A DNA stretch of 64,000 bases from Hippophae tibetana (taxonomy: Eukaryota > Streptophyta > Magnoliopsida > Rosales > Elaeagnaceae). The stretch covers positions 82,569,816 through 82,633,815 of the forward strand of contig CM072801.1 in the NCBI GenBank assembly GCA_037013495.1, in the 5' to 3' direction. The position numbers and the translations under genes were made by a program. Of this stretch, positions 52,386 to 64,000 are shown in pieces. The notes under the pieces were generated by a model that was not told the DNA's origin, did not search any database, and saw only the letters and a program-made list of their open reading frames with translations. Position 1 is the stretch's first letter. The number at the start of each line of letters is the position of its first letter.

Positions 52386-53478
52386 GCTGTAAATGAGATA
52401 TTGGATCCCAAAAAGTTTCTTTATTTTTTTGGTCATTAAATCTGTATTCTTCCTAAAAACGTATGGGAGCAGAAAAAGAAAGGGGCTAGTTTTCAAAACT
52501 TCGAAAATACGAAAACATTTGATGAATCAGACTTCCAACATCAAATGACCCTAACTTTTAACTAGGGTATCGTAACGACTATTATAATATATCAAAATCG
52601 AAGCTCGTCTCGATCCATACAATAATTGTTGGCCTAGCATTGGAACCTGATTTTTGTACCCAAATTCCATCGTTTACATAACTTATCGAGGGTTTTAAGA
52701 TTTTGTCGTAAATTTTGCGGTTTACTTACCTTCGATATGATTCAATAGAGCTGTCAATGAGATATTGGTTCCGACAAAGGTTTCTTTATTTATTTGGTCA
52801 TTAAATCTGTGTTCTTCCTAAAAACGTATGGGAGCAGAAAAAGAAAGGGGCTAGTTTTCAAAACTTCACAAATACGAAAACATTTGATGAATCAGACTTC
52901 CAACATCAAATGACCATAACTCTTAACTGGGGTATCGTAACGACTATTATAATATATCAAAATCGGAGCTCATCTCGATCCATACAATAATTGTTGGCCT
53001 AGCATTGGAACCTGATTTCTCTACCCAAATTCCTTCGTTTACATAACTTATCGAGGGTTTGAAGATTTTGTCGTAAATTTACGGTTTACTTACCTTCGAT
53101 TTGAATCAATAGAGCTGTAAATGAGATATTGCATCCGACAAAGGTTTCTTTATTTATTTGGTCCATAAATCTGTATTCTTCCTAAAAAAACTATGGGAGC
53201 AGAAAAAGAAAGGGGCCAGTTTTCATAATTTCAAAAATAACAAAACATTTGATGAATCAGACTTCCAACATCAAATGACCATAACTTTTGACTGGGGTAT
53301 CGTAACGACTATTATAATATATCAAAATCGGAGCTCATCTCGATCCATACAATAATTGTTGGCCTAGCATTGGAACCTGATTTCTCTACCCAAATTCCTT
53401 CGTTTACATAACTTATCGAGGGTTTGAAGATTTTGTCGTAAATTTGCGGTTTACTTACCTTCGATTTGAATCAATAGA
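52386..53478 (+). repeat. Three-monomer segment repeated 4,732 bp downstream, copy 2
   Basis: Monomers start at 52386, 52750 and 53114, exactly 13 x 364 bp from the partner. Differences are ggatcccaaaaag, cgaagctcg, aaatttacgg and ggggccag. The third monomer switches in its back half to a caaaatcgg/gctcatctcg/tagcattgg class, leading to a 365-bp unit. A further relative begins at 56758. Confidence 0.75.
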
Positions 53479-56027
53479 GCTGTAAATGAGATATTGCATC
53501 CGACAAAGGTTTCTTTATTTATTTGGTCAATAAATCTGTATTCTTCCTAAAAAAACTATGGGAGCAGAAAAAGAAAGGGGCTAGTTTTCATAATTTCAAA
53601 AATAACAAAACATTTGATGAATTACACTTCCAACATCAAATGACCATAACTTTTGACTGGGGTATCGTAACGACTATTATAATATATCAAATCGGAGCTC
53701 GTCTCGATCCATACAATAATTGTTGGCCTCGGAATGGAACCTGATTTCTGTACCCAAATTCCATCGTGTACATAACCTATCGATGGTTTTAAGATTTTGT
53801 CGTAAATTTGCGGTTTACTTACCTTCGATATGATTCAATAGAGCTGTCAATGAGATATTGGTTTCGACAAAGGATTCTTTATTTATTTGGTCATTAAATC
53901 TGTATTCTTCCTAAAAACGTATGGGAGCAGAAAAAGAAAGGGGCTAGTTTTCAAAACTTCAAAAATACGAAAACATTTGATGAATCAGACTTCCAACATC
54001 AAAGGACCCTAACTTTTAACTCGGGTATCGTAACGACTATTATAATACATCAAAATTGGAGCACGTCTCGATCCATACAATAATTGTTGGCCTAGAATTG
54101 GAACCTGATTTCCGTACCCAAATTCCATGGTTTACATAACCTATCGATGGTTTTAAGATTTTGTCGTAAATTTCCGGTTTACTTACCTTCGATATGATTC
54201 GATAGAGCTGTCAATGAGATATTGGTTTCGACAAAGGTTTCTTTTTTTATTTGGTCATTAAATCTGTATTCTTCCTAAAAACGTATGGGAGCAGAAAAAG
54301 AAAGGGGCTAGTTTTCAAAACTTCAAAAATACGAAAACATTTGATGAATCAGACTTCCAACATCAAATGACCATAACTTTTAACTAGGGTATCGTAACGA
54401 CTATTATAATATATCAAAATCGGAGCTCGTCTCGATCCATACAATAATTGTTGGCCTAGCATTGGAACCTGATTTCTCTACCCAAATTCCATCGTTTACA
54501 TAACTTATCGAGAGTTTGATGATTTTGTCGTAAATTTGCGGTTTACTTACCTTCGATTTGAATCAATAAAGCTGTAAATGAGATATTGCATCCGACAAAG
54601 GTTTCTTTATTTATTTGGTCAATAAATCTGTATTCTTCCTAAAAAAACTATGGGAGCAGAAAAAGAAAGGGGCTAGTTTTCATAATTTCAAAAATAACAA
54701 AACATTTGATGAATCAGACTTCAAACATCAAATGACCATAACTTTTGACTGGGGTATCGTAACGACTATTATAATATATCAAATCGGAGCTCGTCTCGAT
54801 CCATACAATAATTGTTGGCCTCGGAATGGAACCTGATTTCTGTACCCAAATTCCATCGTGTACATAACCTATTGATGGTTTTAAGATTTTCTCGCAAATT
54901 TACGGTTTACTTACTTTCGATATGAATCGATAGAGCTGTCAATGAGATATTGGTTTCGACAAAGGTTTTTTATTTATTTGGTCATTAAATCTGTATTCTT
55001 CCTAAAAACGTATGGGAGCAGAAAAAGAAAGGGGCTAGTTTTTAAAACTTCAAAAATACGAAAACATTTGATGAATCAGACTTCCAACATCAAATGACCA
55101 TAACTTTTAACTCGGGTATCGTAACGACTATTATAATATATCAAAATCGGAGCACATCTCGATCCATACAATAATTGTTGGCCTAGAATTGGAACCTGAT
55201 TTCCGTACCCAAATTCCATCGTTTACATAACTTATCGAGGGTTTGAAGATTTTGTTGTAAATTTCCGGTTTACTTACTTTCGATTTGAATCGATAGAGCT
55301 GTAAATGAGATATTGGATCCGACAAAGGTTTCTTTATTTTTTTGGTCATTAAATCTGTATTCTTCCTAAAAACTTATGGGAGCAGAAAAAGAAAGGGGCT
55401 AGTTTTCAAAACTTCGAAAATACGAGAACATTTGATGAATCAGACTTCCAACATCAAATGACCATAACTTTTAACTAGGGTATCGTAACGACTATTATAA
55501 TATATCAAAATCGGAGCTCCTCTCGATCCATACAATAATTGTTGGCCTAGCATTGGAACCTGATTTCTGTACCCAAATTCCATCGTTTACATAACTTATC
55601 GAGGGTTTGAAGATTTTGTCGTAAATTTCCGGTTTACTTACTTTCGATTTGAATCGATAGAGCTGTAAATGAGATATTGCATCCGACAAAGGTTTCTTTA
55701 TTTATTTTGTCAATAAATCTGTATTCTTCCTAAAAAAACTGTGGGAGCAGAAAAAGAAAGAGGCTAGTTTTCATAATTTCAAAAATAACAAAACATTTGA
55801 TGAATCAGACTTCCAACATCAAATGACCCTAACTTTTAACTAGGGTATCGTAACGACTATTATAATATATCAAAATCGGAGCTCGTCTCGATCCATACAA
55901 TAATTGTTGGCCTAGCATTGGAACCTGATTTCTGTACCCAAATTCCATCGTTTACATAACTTATCGAGGGTTTTAAGGTTTTGTCGTAAATTCTGCGGTT
56001 TACTTACCTTCGATATGATTCAATAGA

Positions 56028-56757
56028 GCTGTCAATGAGATATTGGTTCCGACAAAGGTTTCTTTATTTATTTGGTCATTAAATCTGTATTCTTCCTAAA
56101 AACGTATGGGAGCAGAAAAAGAAAGGGGCTAGTTTTCAAAACTTCGAAAATACGAAAACATTTGATGAATCAGACTTCCAACATCAAATGACCATAACTT
56201 TTAACTAGGGTATCGTAACGACTATTATAATATATCAAAATCGGAGCTCGTCTCGATCCATACAATAATTGTTGGCCTAGCATTGGAACCTGATTTCTCT
56301 ACCCAAATTCCATCGTTTACATAACTTATCGATGGTTTGATGATTTTGTCGTAAATTTGCGGTTTACTTACCTTCGATTTGAATCAATAGAGCTGTAAAT
56401 GAGATATTGCATCCGACAAAGGTTTCTTTATTTATTTGGTCAATAAATCTGTATTCTTCCTAAAAAAACTATGGGAGCAGAAAAAGAAAGGGGCTAGTTT
56501 TCATAATTTCAAAAATAACAAAACATTTGATGAATCAGACTTCCAACATCAAATGACCCTAACTTTTAACTAGGGTATCGTAACGACTATTATAATATAT
56601 CAAAATCGAAGCTCGTCTCGATCCATACAATAATTGTTGGCCTAGCATTGGAACCTGATTTCTGTACCCAAATTCCATCGTTTACATAACTTATCGAGCG
56701 TTTTAAGATTTTGTCGTAAATTTTGCGGTTTACTTACCTTCGATATGATTCAATAGA
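56028..56757 (+). repeat. Two-monomer segment with partner at 51657, copy 2
   Basis: Monomers start at 56028 and 56392. The front matches the partner. The second monomer has cgaagctcg, tatcgagcgttttaag and aattttgcgg, and is 366 bp long. Confidence 0.75.
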
Positions 56758-57917
56758 GCTGTCAATGAGATATTGGTTCCGACAAAGGTTTCTTTATTTA
56801 TTTGGTCATTAAATCTGTGTTCTTCCTAAAAACGTATGGGAGCAGAAAAAGAAAGGGGCTAGTTTTCAAAACTTCACAAATACGAAAACATTTGATGAAT
56901 CAGACTTCCAACATCAAATGACCATAACTCTTAACTGGGGTATCGTAACGACTATTATAATATATCAAAATCGGAGCTCATCTCGATCCATACAATAATT
57001 GTTGGCCTAGCATTGGAACCTGATTTCTCTACCCAAATTCCTTCGTTTACATAACTTATCGAGGGTTTGAAGATTTTGTCGTAAATTTGCGGTTTACTTA
57101 CCTTCGATTTGAATCAATAGAGCTGTAAATGAGATATTGCATCCGACAAAGGTTTCTTTATTTATTTGGTCCATAAATCTGTATTCTTCCTAAAAAAAAC
57201 TATGGGAGCAGAAAAAGAAAGGGGCCAGTTTTCATAATTTCAAAAATAAGAAAACATTTGATGAATCAGACTTCCAACATCAAATGACCATAACTTTTGA
57301 CTGGGGTATCGTAACGACTATTATAATATATCAAATCGGAGCTCGTCTCGATCCATACAATAATTGTTGGCCTAGGAATAGAACCTGATTTCTGTACCCA
57401 AATTCCATCGTGTACATAACCTATCGATGGTTTTAAGATTTTGTCGTAAATTTGCGGTTTACTTACCTTCGATATGATTCAATAGAGCTGTCAATGAGAT
57501 ATTGGTTTCGACAAAGGTTTTTTATTTATTTGGTCATTAAATCTGTATTCTTCCTAAAAATGTATTGGAGCAGAAAAAGAAAGGGGCTAGTTTTCAAAAC
57601 TTCAAAAATACGAAAACATTTGATGAATCAGACTTCCAACATCAAATGACCATAACTTTTAACTCGGGTATCGTAACGACTATTATAATATATCAAAATC
57701 GGAGCACGTCTCGATCCATACAATAATTGTTGGCCTAGAATTGGAACCTGATTTCCGTACCCAAATTCCATCGTTTACATAACTTATCGAGGGTTTGAAG
57801 ATTTTGTCGTAAATTTGCGGTTTACTTACCTTCGATTTGAATCAATAGAGCTGTAAATGAGATATTGCATCCGACAAAGGTTTCTTTATTTATTTGGTCA
57901 ATAAATCTGTATTCTTC

Positions 57918-57932
57918 CTGACAAACAATCGG
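57918..57932 (+). other. Divergent patch within a monomer
   Basis: The monomer starting at 57850 reads tcctgacaaacaatcgg where every other monomer of its class has tcctaaaaaaactatggg. Several changes cluster within about 14 bp while both flanks are normal. Downstream the same monomer joins cataatttc to aaaatacg, a combination not typical of its class. Confidence 0.65.
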
Positions 57933-59671
57933 AGCAGAAAAAGAAAGGGGCTAGTTTTCATAATTTCAAAAATACGAAAACATTTGATGAATCAGACTTC
58001 CAACATCAAATGACCATAACTCTTAACTGGGGTATCGTAACGACTATTATAATATATCAAAATCGGAGCTCATCTCGATCCATACAATAATTGTTGGCCT
58101 AGCATTGGAACCTGATTTCTCTACCCAAATTCCTTCGTTTACATAACTTATCGAGGGTTTGAAGATTTTGTCGTAAATTTCCGGTTTACTTACTTTCGAT
58201 TTGAATCAATAGAGCTGTAAATGAGATATTGCATCCGACAAAGGTTTCTTTATTTATTTGGTCCATAAATCTGTATTCTTCCTAAAAAAACTATGGGAGC
58301 AGAAAAAGAAAGGGGCTAGTTTTCATAATTTCAAAAATAACAAAACATTTGATGAATCAAACTTCCAACATCAAATGACCCTAACTTTTAACTAGGGTAT
58401 CGTAACGACTATTATAATATATCAAAATCGGAGCACGTCTCGATCCATACAATAATTGTTGGCCTAGAATTGGAACCTGATTTCCGTACCCAAATTCCTT
58501 CGTTTACATAACTTATCGAGGGTTTGAAGATTTTGTCGTAAATTTGCGGTTTACTTACTTTCGATTTGAATCGATAGAGCTGTAAATGAGATATTGCATC
58601 CGAAAAAGGTTTCTTTATTTTTTTGGTCATTAAATCTGTATTCTTCCTAGAAACGTATGGGAGCAGAAAAAGAAAGGGGCTAGTTTTCAAAACTTCGAAA
58701 ATACGAAAACATTTGATGAATCAGACTTCCAACATCAAATGACCCTAACTTTTAACTAGGGTATCGTAACGACTATTATAATATATCAAAATCGGAGCTC
58801 GTCTCGATCCATATAATAATTTTTGGCCTAGCATTGGAACCTGATTTCGGTACCCAAATTCCATTGTTTACATAACTTATCGAGGGTTTTAAGATTTTAT
58901 CGTATATTTTGCGGTTTACTTACCTTCGATATGATTCAATAGAGCTGTCAATGAGATATTGGTTCCGACAAAGGTTTCTTTATTTATTTGGTCATTAAAT
59001 CTGTATTCTTCCTAAAAACGTATGGGAGCAGAAAAAGAAAGGGGCTAGTTTTCAAAACATCGAAAATACGAAAACATTTGATGAATCAGACTTCCAACAT
59101 CAAATTACCGTAACTTTTAACTCGGGTATCGTAACGACTATTATAATATATCAAATCGGAGCTCGTCTTGATCCATACAATAATTGTTGGCCTAGCATTG
59201 GAACCTGATTTCCGTACCCAACTTCCATCGTTTACATAATTTATCGATGGTTTTAAGATTTTGTCATAAATATGCGGTTTACTAACCTTCGATATGATTC
59301 AATAGAGCTGTAAATGAGATATTGGTTCCGACAAAGGTTTCTTTATTTATTTGCTCATTAAATCTGTATTCTTCCTAAAAACGTATGGGAGCAGAAAAAG
59401 AAAGGGGCTAGTTTTCATAATTTCAAAAATAACAAAACATTTGATGAATCAGACTTCCAACATCAAATGACCCTAACTATTAACTAGGGTATCGTAACGA
59501 CTATTATAATATATCAAAATCGGAGCTCGTCTCGATCCATACAATAATTGTTGGCCTAGCATTGGAACCTGATTTCTGTACCCAAATTCCATCGTTTACA
59601 TAACTTATCGAGGGTTTTAAGATTTTGTCGTAAATTTTGCGGTTTACTTACCTTCGATATGATTCAATAGA

Positions 59672-61129
59672 GCTGTCAATGAGATATTGGTTCCGACAAA
59701 GGTTTCTTTATTTATTTGGTCATTAAATCTGTATTCTTCCTAAAAACGTATGGGAGCAGAAAAAGAAAGGGGCTAGTTTTCAAAACTTCACAAATACGAA
59801 AACATTTGATGAATCAGACTTCCAACATCAAATGACCATAACTCTTAACTGGGGTATCGTAACGACTATTATAATATATCAAAATCGGAGCTCATCTCGA
59901 TCGATACAATAATTGTTGGCCTAGCATTGGAACCTGATTTCTCTACCCAAATTCCATCGTTTACATAACTTATCGAGGGTTTGATGATTTGGTCGTAAAT
60001 TTGCGGTTTACTTACCTTCGATTTGAATCAATAGAGCTGTAAATGAGATATTACATCCGACAAAGGTTTCTTTATTTATTTGGTCAATAAATCTGTATTC
60101 TTCCTAAAAAAACTATGGGAGCAGAAAAAGAAAGGGGCTAGTTTTCATAATTTCAAAAATAACAAAACATTTGATGAATCAGACTTTCAACATCAAATGA
60201 CCCTAACTTTTAACTAGGGTATCGTAACGACTATTATAATATATCAAAATCGGAGCTCGTCTCGATCCATACAATAATTGTTGGCCTAGCATTGGAACCT
60301 GATTTCTGTATCCAAATTCCATCGTTTACATAACTTATCGAGGGTTTTAAGATTTTGTCGTAAATTTTGCGGTTTACTTACCTTCGATATGATTCAATAG
60401 AGCTGTCAATGAGATATTGGTTCCGACAAAGGTTTCTTTATTTATTTGGTCATTAAATCTGTATTCTTCCTAAAAACGTATGGGAGCAGAAAAAGAAAGG
60501 GGCTAGTTTTCAAAACTTCACAAATACGAAAACATTTGATGAATCAGACTTCCAACATCAAATGACCATAACTCTTAACTGGGGTATCGTAACGACTATT
60601 ATAATATATCAAAATCGGAGGTCATCTCGATCCATACAATAATTGTTGGCCTAGCATTGGAACCTGATTTCTGTACCCAAATTCCATCGTTTACATAACC
60701 TATCGAGCGTTTGATGATTTTGTCATAAATATGCGGTTTACTTACTTTCGATTTGAATCGATAGAGCTGTAAATGAGATATTGGTTCCCAAAAAGTTTCT
60801 TTATTTTTTTGGTCATTAAATCTGTATTCTTCCTAAAAGCGTATGGGAGCAGAAAAAGAAAGGGGCTAGTTTTCAAAACTTCGAAAATACGAAAACATTT
60901 GATGAATCAGACTTCCAACATCAAATGACCCTAACTATTAACTAGGGTATCGTAACGACTATTATAATATATCAAAATCGGAGCTCGTCTCGATCCATAC
61001 AATAATTGTTGGCCTAGCATTGGAACCTGATTTCTGTACCCAAATTCCATCGTTTACATAACTTATCGAGGGTTTTAAGATTTTGTCGTAAATTTTGCGG
61101 TTTACTTACCTTCGATATGATTCAATAGA
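59672..61129 (+). repeat. 1,458-bp 4-monomer tandem duplication, copy 1
   Basis: Monomers start at 59672, 60036, 60402 and 60766. Private markers that recur at +1,458 bp are ctcgatcgatac, gatgatttggtcg, attacatccg, tgtatccaaat, gaggtcatctcg, ggttcccaaaaag and ctaaaagcg. The rare ctaactattaac occurs near 59,472 and 60,930. This puts the left breakpoint within the monomer starting at 59307. Confidence 0.88.
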
Positions 61130-62587
61130 GCTGTCAATGAGATATTGGTTCCGACAAAGGTTTCTTTATTTATTTGGTCATTAAATCTGTATTCTTCCTA
61201 AAAACGTATGGGAGCAGAAAAAGAAAGGGGCTAGTTTTCAAAACTTCACAAATACGAAAACATTTGATGAATCAGACTTCCAACATCAAATGACCATAAC
61301 TCTTAACTGGGGTATCGTAACGACTATTATAATATATCAAAATCGGAGCTCATCTCGATCGATACAATAATTGTTGGCCTAGCATTGGAACCTGATTTCT
61401 CTACCCAAATTCCATCGTTTACATAACTTATCGAGGGTTTGATGATTTGGTCGTAAATTTGCGGTTTACTTACCTTCGATTTGAATCAATAGAGCTGTAA
61501 ATGAGATATTACATCCGACAAAGGTTTCTTTATTTATTTGGTCAATAAATCTGTATTCTTCCTAAAAAAACTATGGGAGCAGAAAAAGAAAGGGGCTAGT
61601 TTTCATAATTTCAAAAATAACAAAACATTTGATGAATCAGACTTCCAACATCAAATGACCCTAACTTTTAACTAGGGTATCGTAACGACTATTATAATAT
61701 ATCAAAATCGGAGCTCGTCTCGATCCATACAATAATTGTTGGCCTAGCATTGGAACCTGATTTCTGTATCCAAATTCCATCGTTTACATAACTTATCGAG
61801 GGTTTTAAGATTTTGTCGTAAATTTTGCGGTTTACTTACCTTCGATATGATTCAATAGAGCTGTCAATGAGATATTGGTTCCGACAAAGGTTTCTTTATT
61901 TATTTGGTCATTAAATCTGTATTCTTCCTAAAAACGTATGGGAGCAGAAAAAGAAAGGGGCTAGTTTTCAAAACTTCACAAATACGAAAACATTTGATGA
62001 ATCAGACTTCCAACATCAAATGACCATAACTCTTAACTGGGGTATCGTAACGACTATTATAATATATCAAAATCGGAGGTCATCTCGATCCATACAATAA
62101 TTGTTGGCCTAGCATTGGAACCTGATTTCTGTACCCAAATTCCATCGTTTACATAACCTATCGAGCGTTTGATGATTTTGTCGTAAATTTCCGGTTTACT
62201 TACTTTCGATTTGAATCGATAGAGCTGTAAATGAGATATTGGTTCCCAAAAAGTTTCTTTATTTTTTTGGTCATTAAATCTGTATTCTTCCTAAAAGCGT
62301 ATGGGAGGAGAAAAAGAAAGGGGCTAGTTTTCAAAACTTCGAAAATACGAAAACATTTGATGAATCAGACTTCCAACATCAAATGACCCTAACTTTTAAC
62401 TAGGGTATCGTAACGACTATTATAATATATCAAAATCGGAGCTCGTCTCGATCCATACAATAATTGTTGGCCTAGCATTGGAACCTGATTTCTGTACCCA
62501 AATTCCATCGTTTACATAACTTATCGAGGGTTTTAAGATTTTGTCGTAAATTTTGCGGTTTACTTACCTTCGATATGATTCAATAGA
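61130..62587 (+). repeat. 1,458-bp 4-monomer tandem duplication, copy 2
   Basis: Monomers start at 61130, 61494, 61860 and 62224. All private markers of copy 1 are present. Differences are gacttccaac for gactttcaac, tgtcgtaaatttcc near 62,179 for tgtcataaatatg, gggaggag near 62,304, and ctaacttttaac where copy 1 has ctaactattaac, which marks the right end of the duplication. Confidence 0.88.
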
Positions 62588-63678
62588 GCTGTCAATGAGA
62601 TATTGGTTCCGACAAAGGTTTCTTTATTTATTTGGTCATTAAATCTGTATTCTTCCTAAAAACGTATGGGAGCAGAAAAAGAAAGGGGCTAGTTTTCAAA
62701 ACTTCACAAATACGAAAACATTTGATGAATCAGACTTCCAACATCAAATGACCATAACTCTTAACTGGGGTATCGTAACGACTATTATAATATATCAAAA
62801 TCGGAGCTCATCTCGATCCATACAATAATTGTTGGCCTAGCATTGGAACCTGATTTCTCTACCCAAATTCCTTCGTTTACATAACTTATCGAGGGTTTGA
62901 AGATTTTGTCGTAAATTTGCGGTTTACTTACCTTCGATTTGAATCAATAGAGCTGTAAATGAGATATTGCATCCGACAAAGGTTTCTTTATTTATTTGGT
63001 CCATAAATCTGTATTCTTCCTAAAAAAACTATGGGAGCAGAAAAAGAAAGGGGCTAGTTTTCATAATTTCAAAAATAACAAAACATTTGATGAATTAGAC
63101 TTCCAACATCAAATGACCATAACTTTTGACTGGGGTATCGTAACGACTATTATAATATATCAAATCGGAGCTCGTCTCGATCCATATAATAATTGTTGGC
63201 CTCGGAATAGAACCTGATTTCTGTACCCAAATTCCATCGTGTACATAACCTATCGATGGTTTTAAGATTTTGTCGTAAATTTGCGGTTTACTTACCTTCG
63301 ATATGATTCAATAGAGCTGTCAATGAGATATTGGTTTCGACAAAGGTTTTTTATTTATTTGGTCATTAAATCTGTATTCTTCCTAAAAATGTATGGGAGC
63401 AGAAAAAGAAAGGGGCTAGTTTTCAAAACTTCAAAAATACGAAAACATTTGATGAATCAGACTTCCAACATCAAATGACCATAACTTTTAACTCGGGTAT
63501 CGTAACGACTATTATAATATATCAAAATCGGAGCACGTCTCGATCCATACAATAATTGTTGGCCTAGAATTGGAACCTGATTTCCGTACCCAAATTCCAT
63601 CGTTTACATAACTTATCGAGGGTTTGAAGATTTTGTCGTAAATTTGCGGTTTACTTACTTTCGATTTGAATCGATAGA
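62588..63678 (+). repeat. Three monomers following the 1,458-bp duplication
   Basis: Monomers start at 62588, 62952 and 63316. They match the class order seen at 56758, 57122 and 57487: cttcacaaatacg/tcttaactgggg; then ggtccata with aaaaaaactatg and cggaatagaac; then ggttttttatt with aactcggg and tagaattgg. They link this edge to the irregular region. Confidence 0.75.
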
Positions 63679-64000
63679 GCTGTAAATGAGATATTGGTTT
63701 CGACAAAGGTTTTTTTATTTATTTGGTCATTAAATCTGTATTCTTCCTAAAAATGTATGGGAGCAGAAAAAGAAAGGGGCTAGTTTTCAAAACTTCAAAA
63801 ATACGAACACATTTGATGAATCAGACTTCCAACATCAAATGACCATAACTTTTAACTCGGGTATCGTAACGACTATTATAATATATCAAAATCGGAGCAC
63901 GTCTCGATCCATACAATAATTGTTGGCCTAGAATTGGAACCTGATTTCCGTACCCAAATTCCATCGTTTACATAACTTATCGAGGGTTTTAAGATTTTGT
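63679..64000 (+). repeat. Partial monomer at the window edge
   Basis: These are the first 322 bp of a monomer with an unusual head, gctgtaaatg followed by ggtttcgac. It also has gtttttttattt, acgaacaca, aactcggg and tagaattgg. The array continues past 64,000. Confidence 0.85.

Larger units (their letters stand above)
46561..59671 (+). repeat. Domain G irregular, diverged satellite mosaic
   Basis: Monomers start at 46561, 46925, 47290, 47654, 48018, 48382, 48746, 49110, 49473, 49838, 50202, 50566, 50929, 51293, 51657, 52021, 52386, 52750, 53114, 53479, 53843, 54207, 54571, 54935, 55298, 55662, 56028, 56392, 56758, 57122, 57487, 57850, 58214, 58579, 58944 and 59307. There is no regular HOR. 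A cttcacaaatacg/tcttaactgggg/gctcatctcg class recurs at 47290, 48018, 49838, 50566, 52750 and 56758, in changing company. Private substitutions are more frequent than upstream (for example aatacatc, acgagaaca, ttctcgcaaat). New indels appear: aattttgcgg (+1), aaaaagtttc (-1) and ggttttttatt. Monomer length varies more, 363-366 bp. Confidence 0.85.
1..64000 (+). repeat. 364-bp satellite array, whole window
   Basis: The whole window is a head-to-tail array of one satellite family. I traced 175 complete monomers and one partial monomer by the landmark gctgt(c/a)aatgagatattg, with spacings of 363-366 bp. No monomer is inverted, and no stretch lacks the repeat, so there is no gene-free gap to describe separately. 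Composition is about 34% GC (hand count, 361-720). No transposon terminal repeats, tRNA-like or rRNA-like sequence, or unique insertion was seen. Long homogeneous arrays of this unit size with higher-order structure are typical of centromeric or pericentromeric heterochromatin. That location, and a plant host, are inference. Both array ends lie outside the window. The + label is only the orientation in which monomers are described here. Confidence 0.97.

Noticed and set aside
1-64000. CRISPR array or bacterial repeat locus
   Set aside because: The repeated unit is about 364 bp with no short repeat/unique spacer alternation, and there are no cas-like genes. Everything between landmarks is itself repeated.
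1-64000. Transposon or retroelement insertion within the array
   Set aside because: Monomer spacing never departs from 363-366 bp, so there is no room for an insertion. No terminal repeats, target-site duplications or poly-A tails interrupt the units.

Overview
This window is one uninterrupted block of tandemly repeated satellite DNA from a eukaryotic chromosome. It holds no recognisable gene, RNA gene, transposon, CRISPR array or operon. I followed the unit through the window by its landmark gctgt(c/a)aatgagatattg. I find 176 monomers: 175 complete and a final partial one of 322 bp, all head-to-tail in the same orientation. Monomers are about 364 bp (363-366 bp; mean 363.9 bp from the start positions). 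They are about 34% GC (hand count over 361-720). The array runs off both ends of the window. This points to centromeric or pericentromeric heterochromatin. A flowering plant is my best guess from the unit length and style (364 = 2 x 182 bp), but an invertebrate cannot be excluded. I cannot name the satellite family.

The main structure is at the level above the monomer. Monomers fall into recurring classes that differ at about ten diagnostic sites. The classes are arranged in higher-order repeats (HORs) whose size changes along the array:
(A) 1-11,275: 4-monomer units, then a 2,909-bp 8-monomer unit in two near-identical copies and a shortened third.
(B) 11,276-18,184: a 1,090-bp 3-monomer unit, then a 1,818-bp 5-monomer unit.
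(C) 18,185-27,280: a 2,183-bp 6-monomer unit, overlaid by a 4,366-bp 12-monomer duplication (16,730-21,095 and 21,096-25,461).
(D) 26,917-35,279: a 1,817-bp 5-monomer unit that leads into three 2,182-bp 6-monomer copies.
(E) 34,552-41,465: an 1,820-bp 5-monomer unit that leads into two 2,547-bp 7-monomer copies.
(F) 41,466-45,833: three near-identical 1,456-bp 4-monomer copies, followed by two monomers that repeat sequence 5,459 bp upstream.
(G) 46,561-64,000: an irregular, more diverged mosaic containing one recent 1,458-bp tandem duplication.

Neighbouring HORs are related. Each larger unit can be derived from the one beside it by swapping, adding or losing one or two monomers, often through a hybrid monomer that was then amplified with the unit. 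This is what repeated unequal exchange and segmental amplification leave behind. Open reading frames of 60-95 codons recur throughout, but they are by-products of the repeat. Many begin at TTG rather than ATG, both strands are open, and 364 is not a multiple of 3, so no frame continues into the next unit. The window should be annotated as satellite, not as genes.
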